A DNA stretch of 64,000 nt from contig CM072888.1 of assembly GCA_037013685.1 (NCBI GenBank), positions 16,478,589 to 16,542,588 on the forward strand. Reading direction: 5' to 3'. The position numbers were made by a program, and so were the translations under genes. Every line of letters starts with the position of its first letter. Within the stretch, counting starts at the first letter, position 1. The notes under the pieces were generated by a model. It ran no database searches and was not told the DNA's origin. It saw nothing but the letters and a program-made list of their open reading frames with translations. Shown here piece by piece: positions 1-13,609 of the stretch. Origin of the DNA: Acridotheres tristis. Lineage: Eukaryota > Chordata > Aves > Passeriformes > Sturnidae.

Positions 1-1268
1 ATAATGTTTCATGGAATAATTTTTTTCATTTGAGGGAATAATGTAAATGTATGCAAGCAGGATGTTATTGTGCAAGAGCTGTGATGTGTTTATATAAGGT
101 AGGAGGGCTTGATTTATAACACTGAATATTTAATGGGAATAAGTCTGGGTGTCTGAGATCTCTGCTGCTTTGTGTGAGTTGGCAGATAGAAGCGTGGCAG
201 GTCAGGTTTTTCTGTATGCACCTTGTGGATTTTCATATGCTGGTGTTTTACATCATTATGTCAATTTAGTGAGGCAAAAGGAAACATTTTTATTTTGGGT
301 TTTGAAAGCATGGGGAATAGAGGAATTTACTGCCCTATTTGCCTGTCCCTACATTCTTCCCATTAGTTCCTGAAAGCAGCCCCAGCCCCTGTGCCTGCAG
401 AGCAGTATGTTGCACTGGAGTTCCAGTTCCAGGATATTGCTCACTGGTAGCAGCAGTACACAGGGTGGGGAGGTAGCTGGAATAGCCAAAAAGTGGAAAA
501 TATTTTTTAAATGTAGAAGGTAGCTGTAAACTATGCAGGGGAAGACTGATATTTATTATTCACTTTAAACCTGAAGCTGTGTCTGCAAAATCAACATGCT
601 TCTGATCTACAAAAAATCCCCACTGTTCCCAAACCGAAGTAGGGAATGTGAGGGAACATTCAGGTGCCCAGCAGAGGGACTGCTCAGGCAATGCCAGACT
701 GGCTTTTTTCATGCCCTGTTCCTGATGTTGGCATCTAAGGGGGATGAAAGGCAAATTCATCTTTGAAGTGTCATTTTGGGGATTGGAAAATAACACCACA
801 AAGGAAAACTTGGAAATTTCTGGTTTATGAAAAATTAAATTAATGATTTTTGGTTCTGTCCCCTCTGAATTGAATTCAAGACCAGCTAAATAAGTAAAAT
901 GTTGATAATGGGTAAGTTATTGCTTCTGACTGTAGAAAAGAGTTATTATAGAAGGCAAAGTTAGTGATGAAAGACCTCATGGTGATTGGTAAGCCTTTGG
1001 AACATTAGAGTAATGTGCTCTATCTAAATAGATGCTTTGCCTGGGCTAATTTTTCCAAGGATGAATTGATGACATACAATCAGGAGGTGTCAGAAGAGAA
1101 AGCATCCAGCCTTGAATGGCAAAACTCAATTGTTTTAGACACAATTGATAGTGGCCAGTATTGGACTCACACTAATGGTTGCTGAAACTGTTAGATTGGC
1201 TTTTTTTTGTCAGATCTCATATTTGACCTGACAGCAGCAAGCGTTTTCTATCAAAGCAGTGGTTTCTT

Positions 1269-1282
1269 CCCCCCCCCCCCCC
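1269..1282. repeat. Poly(C) run
   Basis: Fourteen consecutive C in an otherwise pyrimidine-rich stretch (1258-1296). C homopolymers of this length are rare in birds and often mark assembly or read-length uncertainty. Confidence 0.95.
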
Positions 1283-4200
1283 TTCCCTGTTCTTTTTTAG
1301 TCATTTGACAATAATTTACTACTTTGCTTAGCTTTTTAGTCAGCTGTCTCCCACTCCGGAAAGCCAGGTTTCTTAAGTGCTTCTATGATGCCAAGTTAAT
1401 TGCCCGAAAATAAGTGCTTGAAGATGTATCAAGTATTGTCTCATCAGCATTCAGCATCCCTGCCAGAGCATGGGAGGGGGAAGGAAGGCAAAGCCAGGAA
1501 AGTTTGAAGAAAAGAGATGGGGAACAAAGAAAAATGCAACTGTCCTGCAAATGGCCCCGAGCATGGCCAGGCAGGAAAGGTCCCTCTGGATGTGGCTGAA
1601 TCCCTGCTGTACTTGCAGGTGGTCCAGTGAAATGTCATCACTACTGCAGTGTGGACACAGGTGGGATTGATCTCCGCAGCCCCCAAATGAGAGGGGGGAC
1701 TATGCTTTTGGGTGGCCCCAGGCTTGACTCTTCCTAAAGCCAAGTTGAGGCATGTCCCTGCCTATTCAGTGTTACCACTGCCTCGTTTTCTCTGCCTCTC
1801 TATAGAGCAAGGGAGGAAAAATGGCATTCCTGGCTTGTCATTATGGTGAGGATGATTTCTAGATAAATGAGCAGTCTCAGAGGTATGCCTAAAATGCAAA
1901 GATACACAAGAGTGTCGGTGCAAGTCAGAAGTGTGGCGAGCAGAGGAGAAATCACAGCTGGTGCCTGCGAGTCCACCTCGCTGCTGGTATGTAATGCAGT
2001 CAGCACAAGACTGGATAAAGCACAGCATCTTTCCTTTTTTAATGGATAGTATGGGGGGAAAAAAAAGGGAAAAACATATAGCTACTGCAATGAAACAGGT
2101 TCATTTGAGACAGGGCAGGAAGGATTTTATTGGATAAAATACCCAGCAACCCCATTTAAGTTTGCAAGGGACTTGGAAGGAGCTGATGAGAAGGGATGAG
2201 GAGTGAAGACAAATGCTTGATCAACATGAGAAACAGAGGCTGTGCAGAGACTGAAGTGCAAGTTGGGTCCTGCTGAAACCCCTGGTGCCTCAGCTGTGAG
2301 TAAGCCTGTGGCTCCTTGGTAGAGCACAAAAATGTTGGGGTACCTGACTGCTTGTCACCTTGAGTTGTGTTCCCCAGATGTGGGGAGAGGAAGGGAACTA
2401 CAACCCTCTCCAGACTTGCCAGGGCTTTGCTTTATCCTCCTTTGCCAAATACAGCCAGAGCTGCTCCCTGGGATTTAACAAATCCTCTACTATTTCAGGG
2501 CTGGAGGGTATTGGCAGTGCTCTTGATCCCTCCTGCCCCATTCTCCCTCTGACTGCTTATGCTTGACCGCATTGGACTCTGCATCCCGAGAGATTTCTTG
2601 CAGTCCTCCCTTTCTGGGACACACTGGGCAGATTTGCTCTAATGGCACCCACATTTGTGCCAGCCCACTTACCTGACCTCAGTGAGTTTCAATACCTTTC
2701 TGCTCTCCTTTAATCTGGGAGAGCAGCCCTGCTCTGTAGAGGGGGCAGGCTTTTATTCCAGCTCGTGCGTTGTCAGCGGATTTGTTAACTAAGCTTTATA
2801 TGTAAAACGTTTAATAAGTGTGATGTCAGCGCTTTGGAGAACCTGCCTGACTTTCACATCCCCCTGGCAGGGCCTGCAGTCAGAAATACTTGTTCTTGCA
2901 CTAGAAAATTTGATGGAGGTGTGCGAATATGTGTATAGTCTGTATTAGTCACTTTGCAGAGCACACACATTATTTGGAAGCCTTTTCTACCTTTCAGCCC
3001 TCATCTTGAGATCAGAGATGTTGCAGTCCTTTACTTGATTAGGCAGGACTGAAAGTAAATGATTGCAGTTGAAAAGCACTCTGAAAATTGCTTAATATTG
3101 CTTTAATAAGGGCTCTCCATCTATATTTGTGCCTTTTGTCAGATGTGCAGCCCTCGATTAACGCCTCGGTCTTTCTTTACCAGTCACCTGTGAACATTAC
3201 CCCATTCACTGCCCGTGTTTCTGAAGGACCTTTTGCTGCAGTGTCTGTGCAGCTCTTCCATATCTCATTCACCAAACAGGCTGGGGCTGGCAATAACCAG
3301 GAAAGGAGTGTAATGAGCCAGAGAGAGCCCAGCATGCCCGGTGCAGAGATTCAGCTGCATCCTAGGTGATAAATGCTCACGTACACCTTGCTCGGTGCTC
3401 ACACAGTAATGTCAGCTCAATATCAGCCCTTCAGGATGCCAAGGTGGATTTTACATTTATAATGAATGAGAATTTTATTGTTGTTCCTAGCAGCAAGGAA
3501 GTTTAGTGATAGTCCAGTTCTCAGCCTCCTGAGGAGCAGAAATGATGAAAGAAACGTCGTGGCATTCCTCAGCACACACTTGATTCATCAATCACCCAGA
3601 CAAAGCATGCACTCCTAAACCATTAAAGTGTGACATCTTCTTCTCAGACTCAGAGTTTACTGACTTTAAAGCAGCAAGTCAATTAGGAAGCCAAACCTAG
3701 GCTGGGAGGAGAAGAAAAAAACACTATTAAAATACTAACTTGACATGCTTAGGTTTGTTTGATAGGCTAACAGACTGCTAATATTTAATTTAAAAAACCT
3801 GGATGCTGTCCAAAGCAAACTTATGAATAGTATAAGTCATATTAAAGCAAACTTTCATTAAGCACCAGCTTTCTCATAATTAGTTTCAGCAGAATGATAC
3901 AGTTTCAGAGAAACTATGGCATTTCTTTATTTAGGTAACAGAGCTTTCTGCTAAAGGTTATTTCCAGAGGGTTACTCATCGTGTGGTGTGATGAATTTAA
4001 TGGGGGATGGAAAAATACAGAAGAAAACCTGGGCCAGGAGTCCTGCTCAACTTCGGGGGGGGAAGTGTGTTGGTTGCACCTCTCTGTTGGAAATGCCAGT
4101 ATTAGTTACCCATTCAAGTACTAGGCAGGAAGAAAAATACAAAGAAATGCAGCATTGAGTGGTTCTGAAATGACATTGTCTGCTTAAATGGCAGGCCAGG

Positions 4201-4675
4201 GTAATCAAATGAGTGTACTGGAAATAAAGATTTGACTGATATGTGAGATACTTGCAGCCCTTGCATGTTTGCACCCTGTCCTGTTGCGTTGCTGTGACTG
4301 AAGTGGATCATATGTGTCCCTGCCACTGAAAGTCAAAAAGATGTGTTTCCAGAGATTTTGGACGGGTGCAGGATTTATGCATTTGCTTTTCCTTTCATTA
4401 ATTGTATTAAGTTAATTGCTTATGAGGGGAGGAACATGCACAAAAATATCCAAAGGGAGCTAAGAGCCCAAATTCTCTTGCTCAAGCTGTCCTTGATTCC
4501 TTAAATAGAAATACACGTGCAAAAATACAAAATGCATCCCAATATAATTAGACATTATGGTGTGTAATTAGTGACTCTTTTCATTATTATTATTATTTTA
4601 AAGCTTTTGTACTTTCACAGTAGTTCTAGCATTTGACTTAGTAAAACCTCTGCAATGATCAGGAGCAAGGGAGGA

Positions 4676-4694
4676 TTTTTTTTTTTTTTTTTTT
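4676..4694. repeat. Poly(T) run
   Basis: Nineteen consecutive T. No duplicated flank or upstream transcript-like sequence suggests a processed pseudogene on the minus strand. Confidence 0.95.
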
Positions 4695-7600
4695 AACTCT
4701 TTAGCATGTGTTTGTTTTCAATGTCCATGCCTTAGAAGCCATAACGTGCATGTGTGACAAGTGTTTGTATTTCCTGGGTGAAGGGGATGAGCTGTGGGAG
4801 ATAAAGGCATCAGCAAGAAGTGCTGAATGTGGCCCTTGACACAAGTCCTGCAGCTGCTCCTCAGAGGCATGGGAGTTCATGTTCTTGACAGCTTCCCCTC
4901 CAAGGTCTTCAGATTGGCTCTTAATTGGCAAGCTCATTAGCAGGCGTGCTAACAGGAGGGAGAACGAGCCAAATTTGTATTCTGTCAGCACTTGCTGTGA
5001 GGAGTCCGTAATCAAACAGCTTTTTAACAGTGTCCTTTTTGGTGTCTACTTCTAATGGCTCAGGTTTGTAGGTCTGCTATAAACCCCAATAAATATAACA
5101 GCCATTAATAACTGATTGACCAAAGGGATTTATGTAATCATGGGATTACAGCTGCTAATTCCTTCCTGCAGTCATGTTTCTGCATTTCATTGATCGGGGA
5201 ACTGGCTGTAACACTGATTTAAACTAATGACTTGACAATGCTAGGGTGGCTTTAGTGCCACTTGGATGCCAAAGGGTTGCTTGGGTGGGGAGTGATGCTT
5301 AGGCTGGTTTCACAGAACTGGAAGAGGGAGGTGGGAAATGATTGTGTGTCGTGGAGGGCAATTCTTCCAGGAATTGCAGCCAACTCACTCAGTGGTCATC
5401 TCAGAGGAGGTGGCCATGTGAGGCTGGAGTAAGCTACCTCCTGCTCCCAAGCTGCTCCCATGACTGTGCTGCATGTCTCCCCACTGTGTGTCACCAGCTG
5501 GCCACCTCATTAGGTGGCGTCTCTGTGCCCTTCCCCTAACCGGTGTGTGGTGGAGGGATTGACTAACACCATCTATCAGCTCTTCCATGCATTTGAAACT
5601 CATGTTCTTAAAACCCCCTCAAGTCTCTTCCAGAAACTACTAAGGAGCGTTTCCTCTGAGGGTACTGCCTCAGTGTTTTTCCTAACTGTCCAGGTTTCTT
5701 GTCTGAAATTTGACCCAAATTTTTCACTTGAAAACAGATGGGATTTTTTTTTTTCCAGATGTGACTGAAACGAATGCAGGTGGCAGGAATGTTTGGCTTG
5801 CTGAGCACAGGATACTCCTGAACTAATAAGGCAGAAATACTCCAAGTTGGTGAGGTGGGGTGGATAGGGATAGGCATGGTAAGGCAGCTCTTACTGGGAT
5901 GACTTGTTGCTATCTGCTAAAAAGCTGCAACTTGAGGTAAAGCGATGAAACCTGAACCTATTGAAATGTGTGTCAGCTCATCAGTGCTTTTAAGTAGGCT
6001 GTGGGAAGTGCCTCTAATGAACCATCTCTTTTCCATCTTAAATGAAATTATGCTGAAAAAAAATCTGAATAGAAAGCATCAGATGGCAGTGGTAGACAGT
6101 CAGTGTTTGTAATGTGAAATGTGCTCTGGATTCCCCAGGCATAGGATGCAGGTGGTGCCACGTGTTCGATGCCTTTGAACGCCAAATGCGCCAGCTACAT
6201 CTGAAAGGTATCAAACCCAAAATCTGAGCAGCGGTGAGCAGTTATCTGCTCTGTCAGGCAAAACCCTCTGTGAAAAGTGGCTGCTGGTAGAAAAACAGAC
6301 AATATGCAGAGATGAAATGCTTTTCATCTGTGTTTCTGAACTGGATGTTTTCCCCCAAGCTTAAATTATTTTTTGTCTTTTTTTTTTCTTTTTCTCTGTC
6401 TCAGAAAAGCAGCACTGACAGCCGCATAGTTACTGTGAATATGAAGAAAACAAATAAAAAGTACAAGTGAGCTTGCTGGGTTGATGCCCTTGCTCACTGG
6501 TGTAGTGGTGCACAGAGCAGAGCTTTTTGTAAAGGCTGTGGATGATTTTTCTGCTGCACCCTTCCATCCAACTGCGGAAACAATTCCCCAAGGTAGCAGA
6601 AGTCTTTGCCACCCAACTCTAGGAACAATAGCCCTGTTATGCTGTTTTGGTGGGCTTCAAGAAATGAGGCCTTTCTAAGAACAGTGGTTTCTGGACAAGC
6701 TGTTGCCATTTCTGCTTCCACCCTGTTCCTAGACAGTCGTGTCTTCTCTGCTTGGGCTTGGTGCATGGGTGATGGTCACAGCCAAGGGAAAGCTGTCCTT
6801 CCCCCAGAGGAATCTGACTTTGTTTTCTTAACAACTCCACGTATTTCTGCCCTCCTAGGGCTTAGTTGATATAAAAACTAATACTACAACTTTGTGTGCC
6901 TATTAATTTTTTTTTTTATTTGCCAGCAGCTCAGAACTGAGTGTTATGATTTAAATGTTGTATCTGGGCTCTGGCTCTCTTTCAGGGGACAGCATGAATG
7001 AGCAGCAGATGCTGGATTAATGTCTTGTCCTAATCTCCTTTTATTTGCAAATATCCAGTTTCTTGCAGATGGCTCTGAACAACAAAAAGCATACACAGCC
7101 TGCCTCTGGGGAAAATTAGGTTGTTTGTGGCCACTGCTGTCTGCACTATAATCCCTGCTGGCAATTTCTTCTTTTGTGACCGGAGCAAGGGTTCAGTGGC
7201 ACTTTGAAGGCATGGCACAGTTAGGTGGTATTGGAAGCAGCGTCTCTTTAGGCTCTGAAGCAGGGGAGGTGGAAAGAGAAAGAAGAGGACTTTCTCTTTT
7301 TAGAGAGCAGGTGGTTGCATTTGTTTCTTCTCATCACCCTTTTTACCATTGCCACAGGAAGAGACTCAGGACAACCAGCTAATGTGAGCTTCTCTACTTG
7401 TAGCAGGAGATGTCTTCCTGTGGCCATGGGCTGACTCTGGAGCGAATTTCAAGACAGACTGTCAGCTCTCCATCTCTACTGTCCCTAAGCTTAGCTGATG
7501 TGTAGGAAGGCAGTGCTTATTTCTGAATTTACTCTCAACTTGTCAGAGTTTCTTTTGACAAAAGAGATCAAATTTGATGTACTGAATTAAGGGCAGGGCT

Positions 7601-10600
7601 GGGCAATAGCTGCTCTTATGGAAGGTGAAGGAAAAAGCTGCTTATCAGGAGATAATTAATCATGAAAATCAAATGATCAGATTAATCTTTGTGACCAGGC
7701 TGTGTATCAAATAGTGACAAGAGAAAAATGCAAGAATCTTCCATTAAAAAATAGGTGGCACAGTAGAGGAAGTGAGCCTGAGGTACTGTGTGAGATCAGG
7801 GGTACAAGGTGGTACTATAAGATTTGTCACCACAATTCAGCAAGGAGATTGTACTGTAGATGCCAATGTCACATTTTTAGCCCAAAGTGGAATGCTTTTT
7901 GATGCTAAGAAGGCAGGAAATTGCAGAAGATAATTAGCTTCCAATGATGTATCACTAAGGTATGTGAAGTAGCTTGCTGGATGCTGCCTAGGTAATCTAG
8001 GAACCAGTCTGAGGTTTTTTAATTTCTTCTTTTATTTAACATGAGTTTTTGTGGGTTTATGTTGTATGAGTTATAAAGAAGATCTCTTTTTATCTCTTTG
8101 GTGGCGCTGGCTGGGTTGCCAACTGTGCTAGCACTCTAGTCCCAAGGGGCTTTGCAGCTCTTGAACCAGCACAGGAGGGTGAGCTCTGAGCAGAGAATAG
8201 CAGTGGCTGCAGACACTTCAGGAGAGAATCTGATGTCTTTGCCTTCAGAGCAGACAAAGACTCTCACACTTTTAGTTTGTGGCTGCATGCCTGTCAGGAC
8301 TGGTAGCTCCACTAAAAGTAGTTGAAAATGAGGTTTCTCCATCACTTAAACACCTTTTAAAGGTGGGATCAGTTAGGAATATTTATTCTGTATCAACTTA
8401 AAGCATATCAAAAGTCTGTAAAATACAAACATACTAGTACTGTGAATTATAATTGTAGTGTGAGACCTACTTTTCATCAAGTCTATCATGACAGCAATAG
8501 CAGTGAAGCTGTGGCGGGACAAGACTCCCTTGTCACAGTTTCTGGCACTTGAGTCAGGCTGATTAAGCATCCTGCAGGTATGCAGACATGTGTTAGTTGC
8601 ACCTCTGACAGAAATATGTCTGTGCCTTGAGGCTCCTGCATTTTTGGAAGTATGGGGTTTATCTTATTTAAAGCCTGGAAATTGAAACAAGTTATGTGCA
8701 GTTTTTTTTCGCTTTGAAAGCTGACAAAATCACTCTAATATATAGACCCTATTCTAAATCCTCTGCCATCACTGGATACTCTGCCAGATATGAATAGTAA
8801 ATAGGACAGGTCTGACTGGAGACAAAAAGCCTGTCTACTAATATGGTGATTTTAATGTAGCCTTTGCTCCATTTTCCCCTCTCTTCTCTTTGTTGGAATT
8901 TTTTTTTCTGTAATTTCACTTAAATTTGCAAAAATGTTTTTGCTGCAATCTAAGAAAGAAGCTCAGCCAGATGTGCTTTCATATACAGGTACTTCCCTAG
9001 CTAGAGGATGTGAGTCATCTGAGTGCCCAGTGCCTGTTTTTGTCTAGGCTGGGCCCTCTGGCTTTTAGGGCAGGAAGACTGTTCGGTTATTTCTGAAGGA
9101 AAAAAAAAAAAATAAAAAATTGCTGTTTCCAGATGGCAATTAAGACATGTCCAGGGTTTGTGCCATGACATTTTGTTCTGTCATAACTACTTCCTTATGC
9201 TGTTGCTTTTTGAGCCTTTCATCTTTTCATGGCACACTGCTGCAGGTGGCTTGGCCCAGGTGTAGCATCTCAGACAGATGACTTAAGGATCCTCTTGAAA
9301 GAACTGTTTTTTGCAGTGTTGAACAGGCTGTACTTCTTAAAAGTGGGTTAAGTGAATTTGAAATATCTCCAACACTTACTCTGTGTCTCTGAATCCAGGA
9401 TGTTGAAAGAGGTTTTGCAGGTGAATGTCCTCCTTGGAAGGAGTTTTAGTGTTATTTTGGTTTGGTTATGGGACATGTTGTAGGTTTGGAGTGCTGACAC
9501 ACATCCCTAGGGAGGAAAAATATCACAAGCCGTGTTGTGGCGTGTTGTCTGAGCCGAAGAAAATAATTTGGTGTTGGAAATCTGTGCATGTTCTTGCTGC
9601 TGGATGGGGTCCAGTGCCTCACAGATGTCCAGCTGACAGCCTTCATGTGGGTTTTGGGTGGTTTGGGGAGCAGAGGAGGCTTACCTCGTCCCCAAGCCAA
9701 CTGGGGTGATGGTTGAAGGGGGTTTGTCCCTAGATGAGCAGTAACAGTCTGCTGCAGGAGCAGTCATGGGCTGCAGCCAAATGACCACTGTTCCTTGAGC
9801 ATCATTTCTGTTCCTTGATGGCTGTGGAAGTGTGACTGGGAGGAATCACTGCAGACTGACCTTTGCCACTGTGGTGTAATCCCAGCTCTCCTCATTCCAG
9901 GGCATTCCTGCTGGGAGGTGCATGCTCATACTGACCAATGCTTAGTAAAGTGCCTTCATTCTGGTTTGTTGTAGGGTTTTTCGTTTTGGGCTTTTTCTAT
10001 TTCTTCCCCTCGGAGCAAACTGCCACTGTCTAATAATTCTGAGCCTGATACATCTGTAGTTTGGTACAACAGATCAAGGCAGTGCTGCCAGCTCTAAGAA
10101 TAATGCTGTCTCCAAAGCACATGGAGGAGGATTAAATGGTTTTCCAGCAACCTGCTGCCATCTGTGCAAATGGTTTCCTAAAATACGCTGGTAAATGCCT
10201 GTGGGAAGAGCTGCGAGTCTGGTTGTGTTTGCAAACCAGTGGATTAGTCAGGAGTCCAGTCAGCGAGGTTAGACAGACATCAGCAGCCTGGGTGGGAAGG
10301 CAGCAGTGGGAGGGGGCAGGTACAGAGCCAGGTGTATGGAGTAATGCAGATTCCTTGGAGGTGGTGAAGGAGAGGTGGCAGCACCAGAGAACTGGGAAGT
10401 CTGGAATCCTTGCTCAGTAGAGGTGCCTCCCAGAGCATCCATGTTATTAAGCCTTTCTGAGCAGGACAGTGATGGTGTTGTCATCAAATGATTGCTGTAC
10501 AGGTGAAGGGCTGCTATTTCTGAAGATTATCTTTGAACCAGATTCTGCAACCTTTGCTTGCATTGAGCAGCTCGATCTTCTGAAGCCTGTGGGTTTTGGG

Positions 10601-11659
10601 GAAAACTATTGAATGCTAAACCCAGATCAGCTTGAATATTGGTGGAATAATCTGGTTTGATTACCCCAAGTGATATATTGAAACTCTGTAATTAAAAGGG
10701 AGAGAGGGATCTTCAAAGCATCCTGCTTTTCATGTTGCTATCTCGCCTGAGAAATTTATCTTTCTGGGAGAAGCTTTCCCACTGAAGTGTGCCTCTCTGC
10801 AGATGGAAAAACAAATACTGATTCTGACATAAACTCTGTTCTTCCTTGAGGCCTGTGAGATAGCAGCATAAAATGTGACATTTAACATCAGCCTTTTCTA
10901 AAGGCTTCTAGATAATTGTGAAGGATTCTTTTGTTCAGACCAGTCACTTTTCACAGATCCTCTGAAAAAACTCTGGAGGCGAATATCAAAAGCAGAAACT
11001 TTCCACTCTGATCTGGAAAGCACAGCATTAAGAGGTCTGTTTTTAGCATTTGTCTTACCTTAAAACTGATAAGGCTTTAGACATCTTGCTCTTTCTGGAA
11101 ACTGGTGGGTTCATGACCATGAGTTCAAAGCTGCTACACTGATGCTTGTCATACTTGAAATGAGTCCATACTTGTGAAGAGCCCAGTCATGAAAATGATC
11201 CATTATTCTGATGACCTGTGCTTGCATGAAGTCAGGATTAGTCACTGGCGCTTATTTGGTGTTCTGCCATCAGCTGGTTTATTTGGAGATCAGGAGCTCT
11301 TTGAGGTTGAAGATTCTGGCTACTTCATATTATACCACCTAGGGTAGTGGGGCCCAGAGCCACGATTTAAGTCTTCATTCAGCTAGAATTTTTCTGGGGA
11401 AAACGTTTTGGTTTGCAACTGGAAAACCCAAAAATAAAAGTAATTTCTTTCAGTCACCATCAACAAGGTTTCTCTTGATGGTCCCAAGTACTTTTCTGAA
11501 GGAGCAGGAAGTCAGTTTGAAGCTTATGAGTACACCAGAACATACTCTTCTTTGGAGAAGTGACATTAAACAAAGTACAAGCTGTAGCACGTCAGAGAGG
11601 CTGGACAAGGACATAGTATAGATGAGTTACAGAGGCTCCCAAATCCCTGCTCCTTGCCT

Positions 11660-11697
11660 TCCTTGTCTCTCCCATTCCTCCTTGCCTCTCCCATTCC
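11660..11697 (+). repeat. Tandem duplication, 19 bp x 2
   Basis: TCCTTGTCTCTCCCATTCC at 11660-11678 is followed directly by TCCTTGCCTCTCCCATTCC at 11679-11697. They differ at one position. The whole stretch is pyrimidine-rich. Confidence 0.92.
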
Positions 11698-13121
11698 ATG
11701 CGACTTCTCCTCACCAAGCAGGGTAGGAAGAAAGCTCTACTTTTGGTGGGATATGTCAAGCCCTTCAATTGGATGTGAAGCTTAACTCAGAGAGCTTGAA
11801 TGTGCTTATGAATTGGGGATTTTGTTCCCTCTCTCTTCCTTTGGAGAACTCTGATTTGCTGCTCTGAATGCTTTCTGTGAACATCAGGACTTGAGTTAAG
11901 GCTGTTCAAAATCATCCATTTACATCTGGCTTCAAGTTGAAGTTATAAATACTCTGCTGGCACTGTGAGAGGAAAAACAAACAGATTATGCCAAGTCACA
12001 ACCATTCTTAGGGTGGTGCTGACACTTCCCTGAACCTTTCTTGGGGGCTTGAGCCGAATTTCAGAGTTGTGGTGAAACCTAAACACAGGTCCAGCACGGT
12101 GCTGCCTCAGACATGGTAACAAAACCCCTTGCTTGGTGCTATTTATAATATTTTAATTTGTATTCTGGCCTGTCAAGCTCTCTGGGGACTGAAATAATGG
12201 TGACTGTAACTCAGCTCCCAGCCATGGCCCATTTCCAGCAGGGTTGCTCTCTTCTGTAGCTATTGAGTCCACATTAAACAATCCTGTTGACCTGTCTTTC
12301 CCCTTTTCAGAGGGGCCTTATAACATGGTTCAAACACAGTGCTTTTAACGACCTGACCAGCACAAGCAGGAAGAAATTTGGTTGTGCTTCTTCCTGGAAG
12401 GTTCCCAAAGCTGAGGCTCTGGCAGCACTGACCTTCCTCTCTTGCTCTACATACCATTTTGCTGAAATCGATAGGCTCTTGGCAGTGTGTATGTTGTAGG
12501 GGCTTAAAAATGGAACAGAAATATTGGAAAGTAATCTGAACAAGGAGCAAGCTCAAAGCGAGATGTCTGTGGAGTAGGAGGAGCTGTAATCTAGTGGATT
12601 AGTTGATAGCCAGTGATTTCCTCTTTTGTCTGCCACCAGTCCCTTAACTTTTTCCTTGTTTCCACCCTCAAAACCATTGCGTGCCTTGTTTTAGAATATG
12701 TAATTAATGGAGAATTATTTTCCTGGCACTTTGGATTTGGCTATTGCTGGGACAGACTTTTTTTTGTCTGTAGCACAGGACAATTCTTTTATTTTTTCCA
12801 AGTTGCGTCTCTCTGGATTCCTGTAGCCTGGGCTTTAGGCAGTCTGTAAGCATTGCTATTATTCCTACCCTTCCTTGTACTTAAGAATATGTTGTTAATG
12901 TTGTTATAACTCTTACATGTATTTGGACAGAACCTTGACAAGGAATCCTTTCCTTCTCTCATTATTGTTAGACTTACAACAATCCCTGTGCCAGGAGCAT
13001 GTCTGAGGATGGGCAGTGCTGTGGTCTTGCTTCTCTGGCTCTTAGTCCTGTACTTCCTACAGATGATTTTGTATTTTCTGGAGGTTTGTAGGTTGGCTCC
13101 TTGTTTCTTTGTGTTTGTTTG

Positions 13122-13139
13122 TTTTTTTTTTTTTTTTTT
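13122..13139. repeat. Poly(T) run
   Basis: Eighteen consecutive T, preceded by a T/G-rich segment (GTTTGTTTG). Simple low-complexity DNA. Confidence 0.95.
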
Positions 13140-13592
13140 CCTCCCCTCATCTTTGGTGTTGCAATTTCAGTGCTGTAATGAAGGGGCTTTGTCCACTGGT
13201 TGCCAAGGGCTGTTTTTGGTCCTTGAAGTGGTCACTTGAAGTAACCTGAACGTTACTTTTAGGGGTGGTTTTTTTTGCTTGTTTTTGTATTTTGTTTATT
13301 CTTTCTTTTTACAAATAATAAAGTTGTATGGTTATTATTTAGATCTGTGGGGCTTTTTATGCTTGTGAAATGATAATATTTTTACAAAACACTTTTGTTA
13401 GAAGTAATATGCACAGACTGAAACTGACTGATGGCCAGATAAACAAAAGTTGTCTGCTTCTCTTTTAGGTAACTAAAACAAGCTAGGGAAGGGGACTGGT
13501 TTAGGGTTTTGCATTGCCCTTGCAGGCTGTACCTGCAGCTAGATGGATGTCTCATTCATGAGCAGATTACTGTGACAGCCTGTGCCGTCACA

Positions 13593-13609
13593 CATAGTGT
13601 CACACTATG
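13593..13609. repeat. Short perfect inverted repeat
   Basis: CATAGTGT and ACACTATG flank a single C, forming a 17-bp palindrome. It could be a dimeric factor site or chance. The arms do not extend further. Confidence 0.85.

Noticed and set aside
5743..5758. T run ending in TTCCAG that resembles an acceptor
   Set aside because: The downstream sequence has no convincing exon or donor, and such sites are frequent by chance in long introns.
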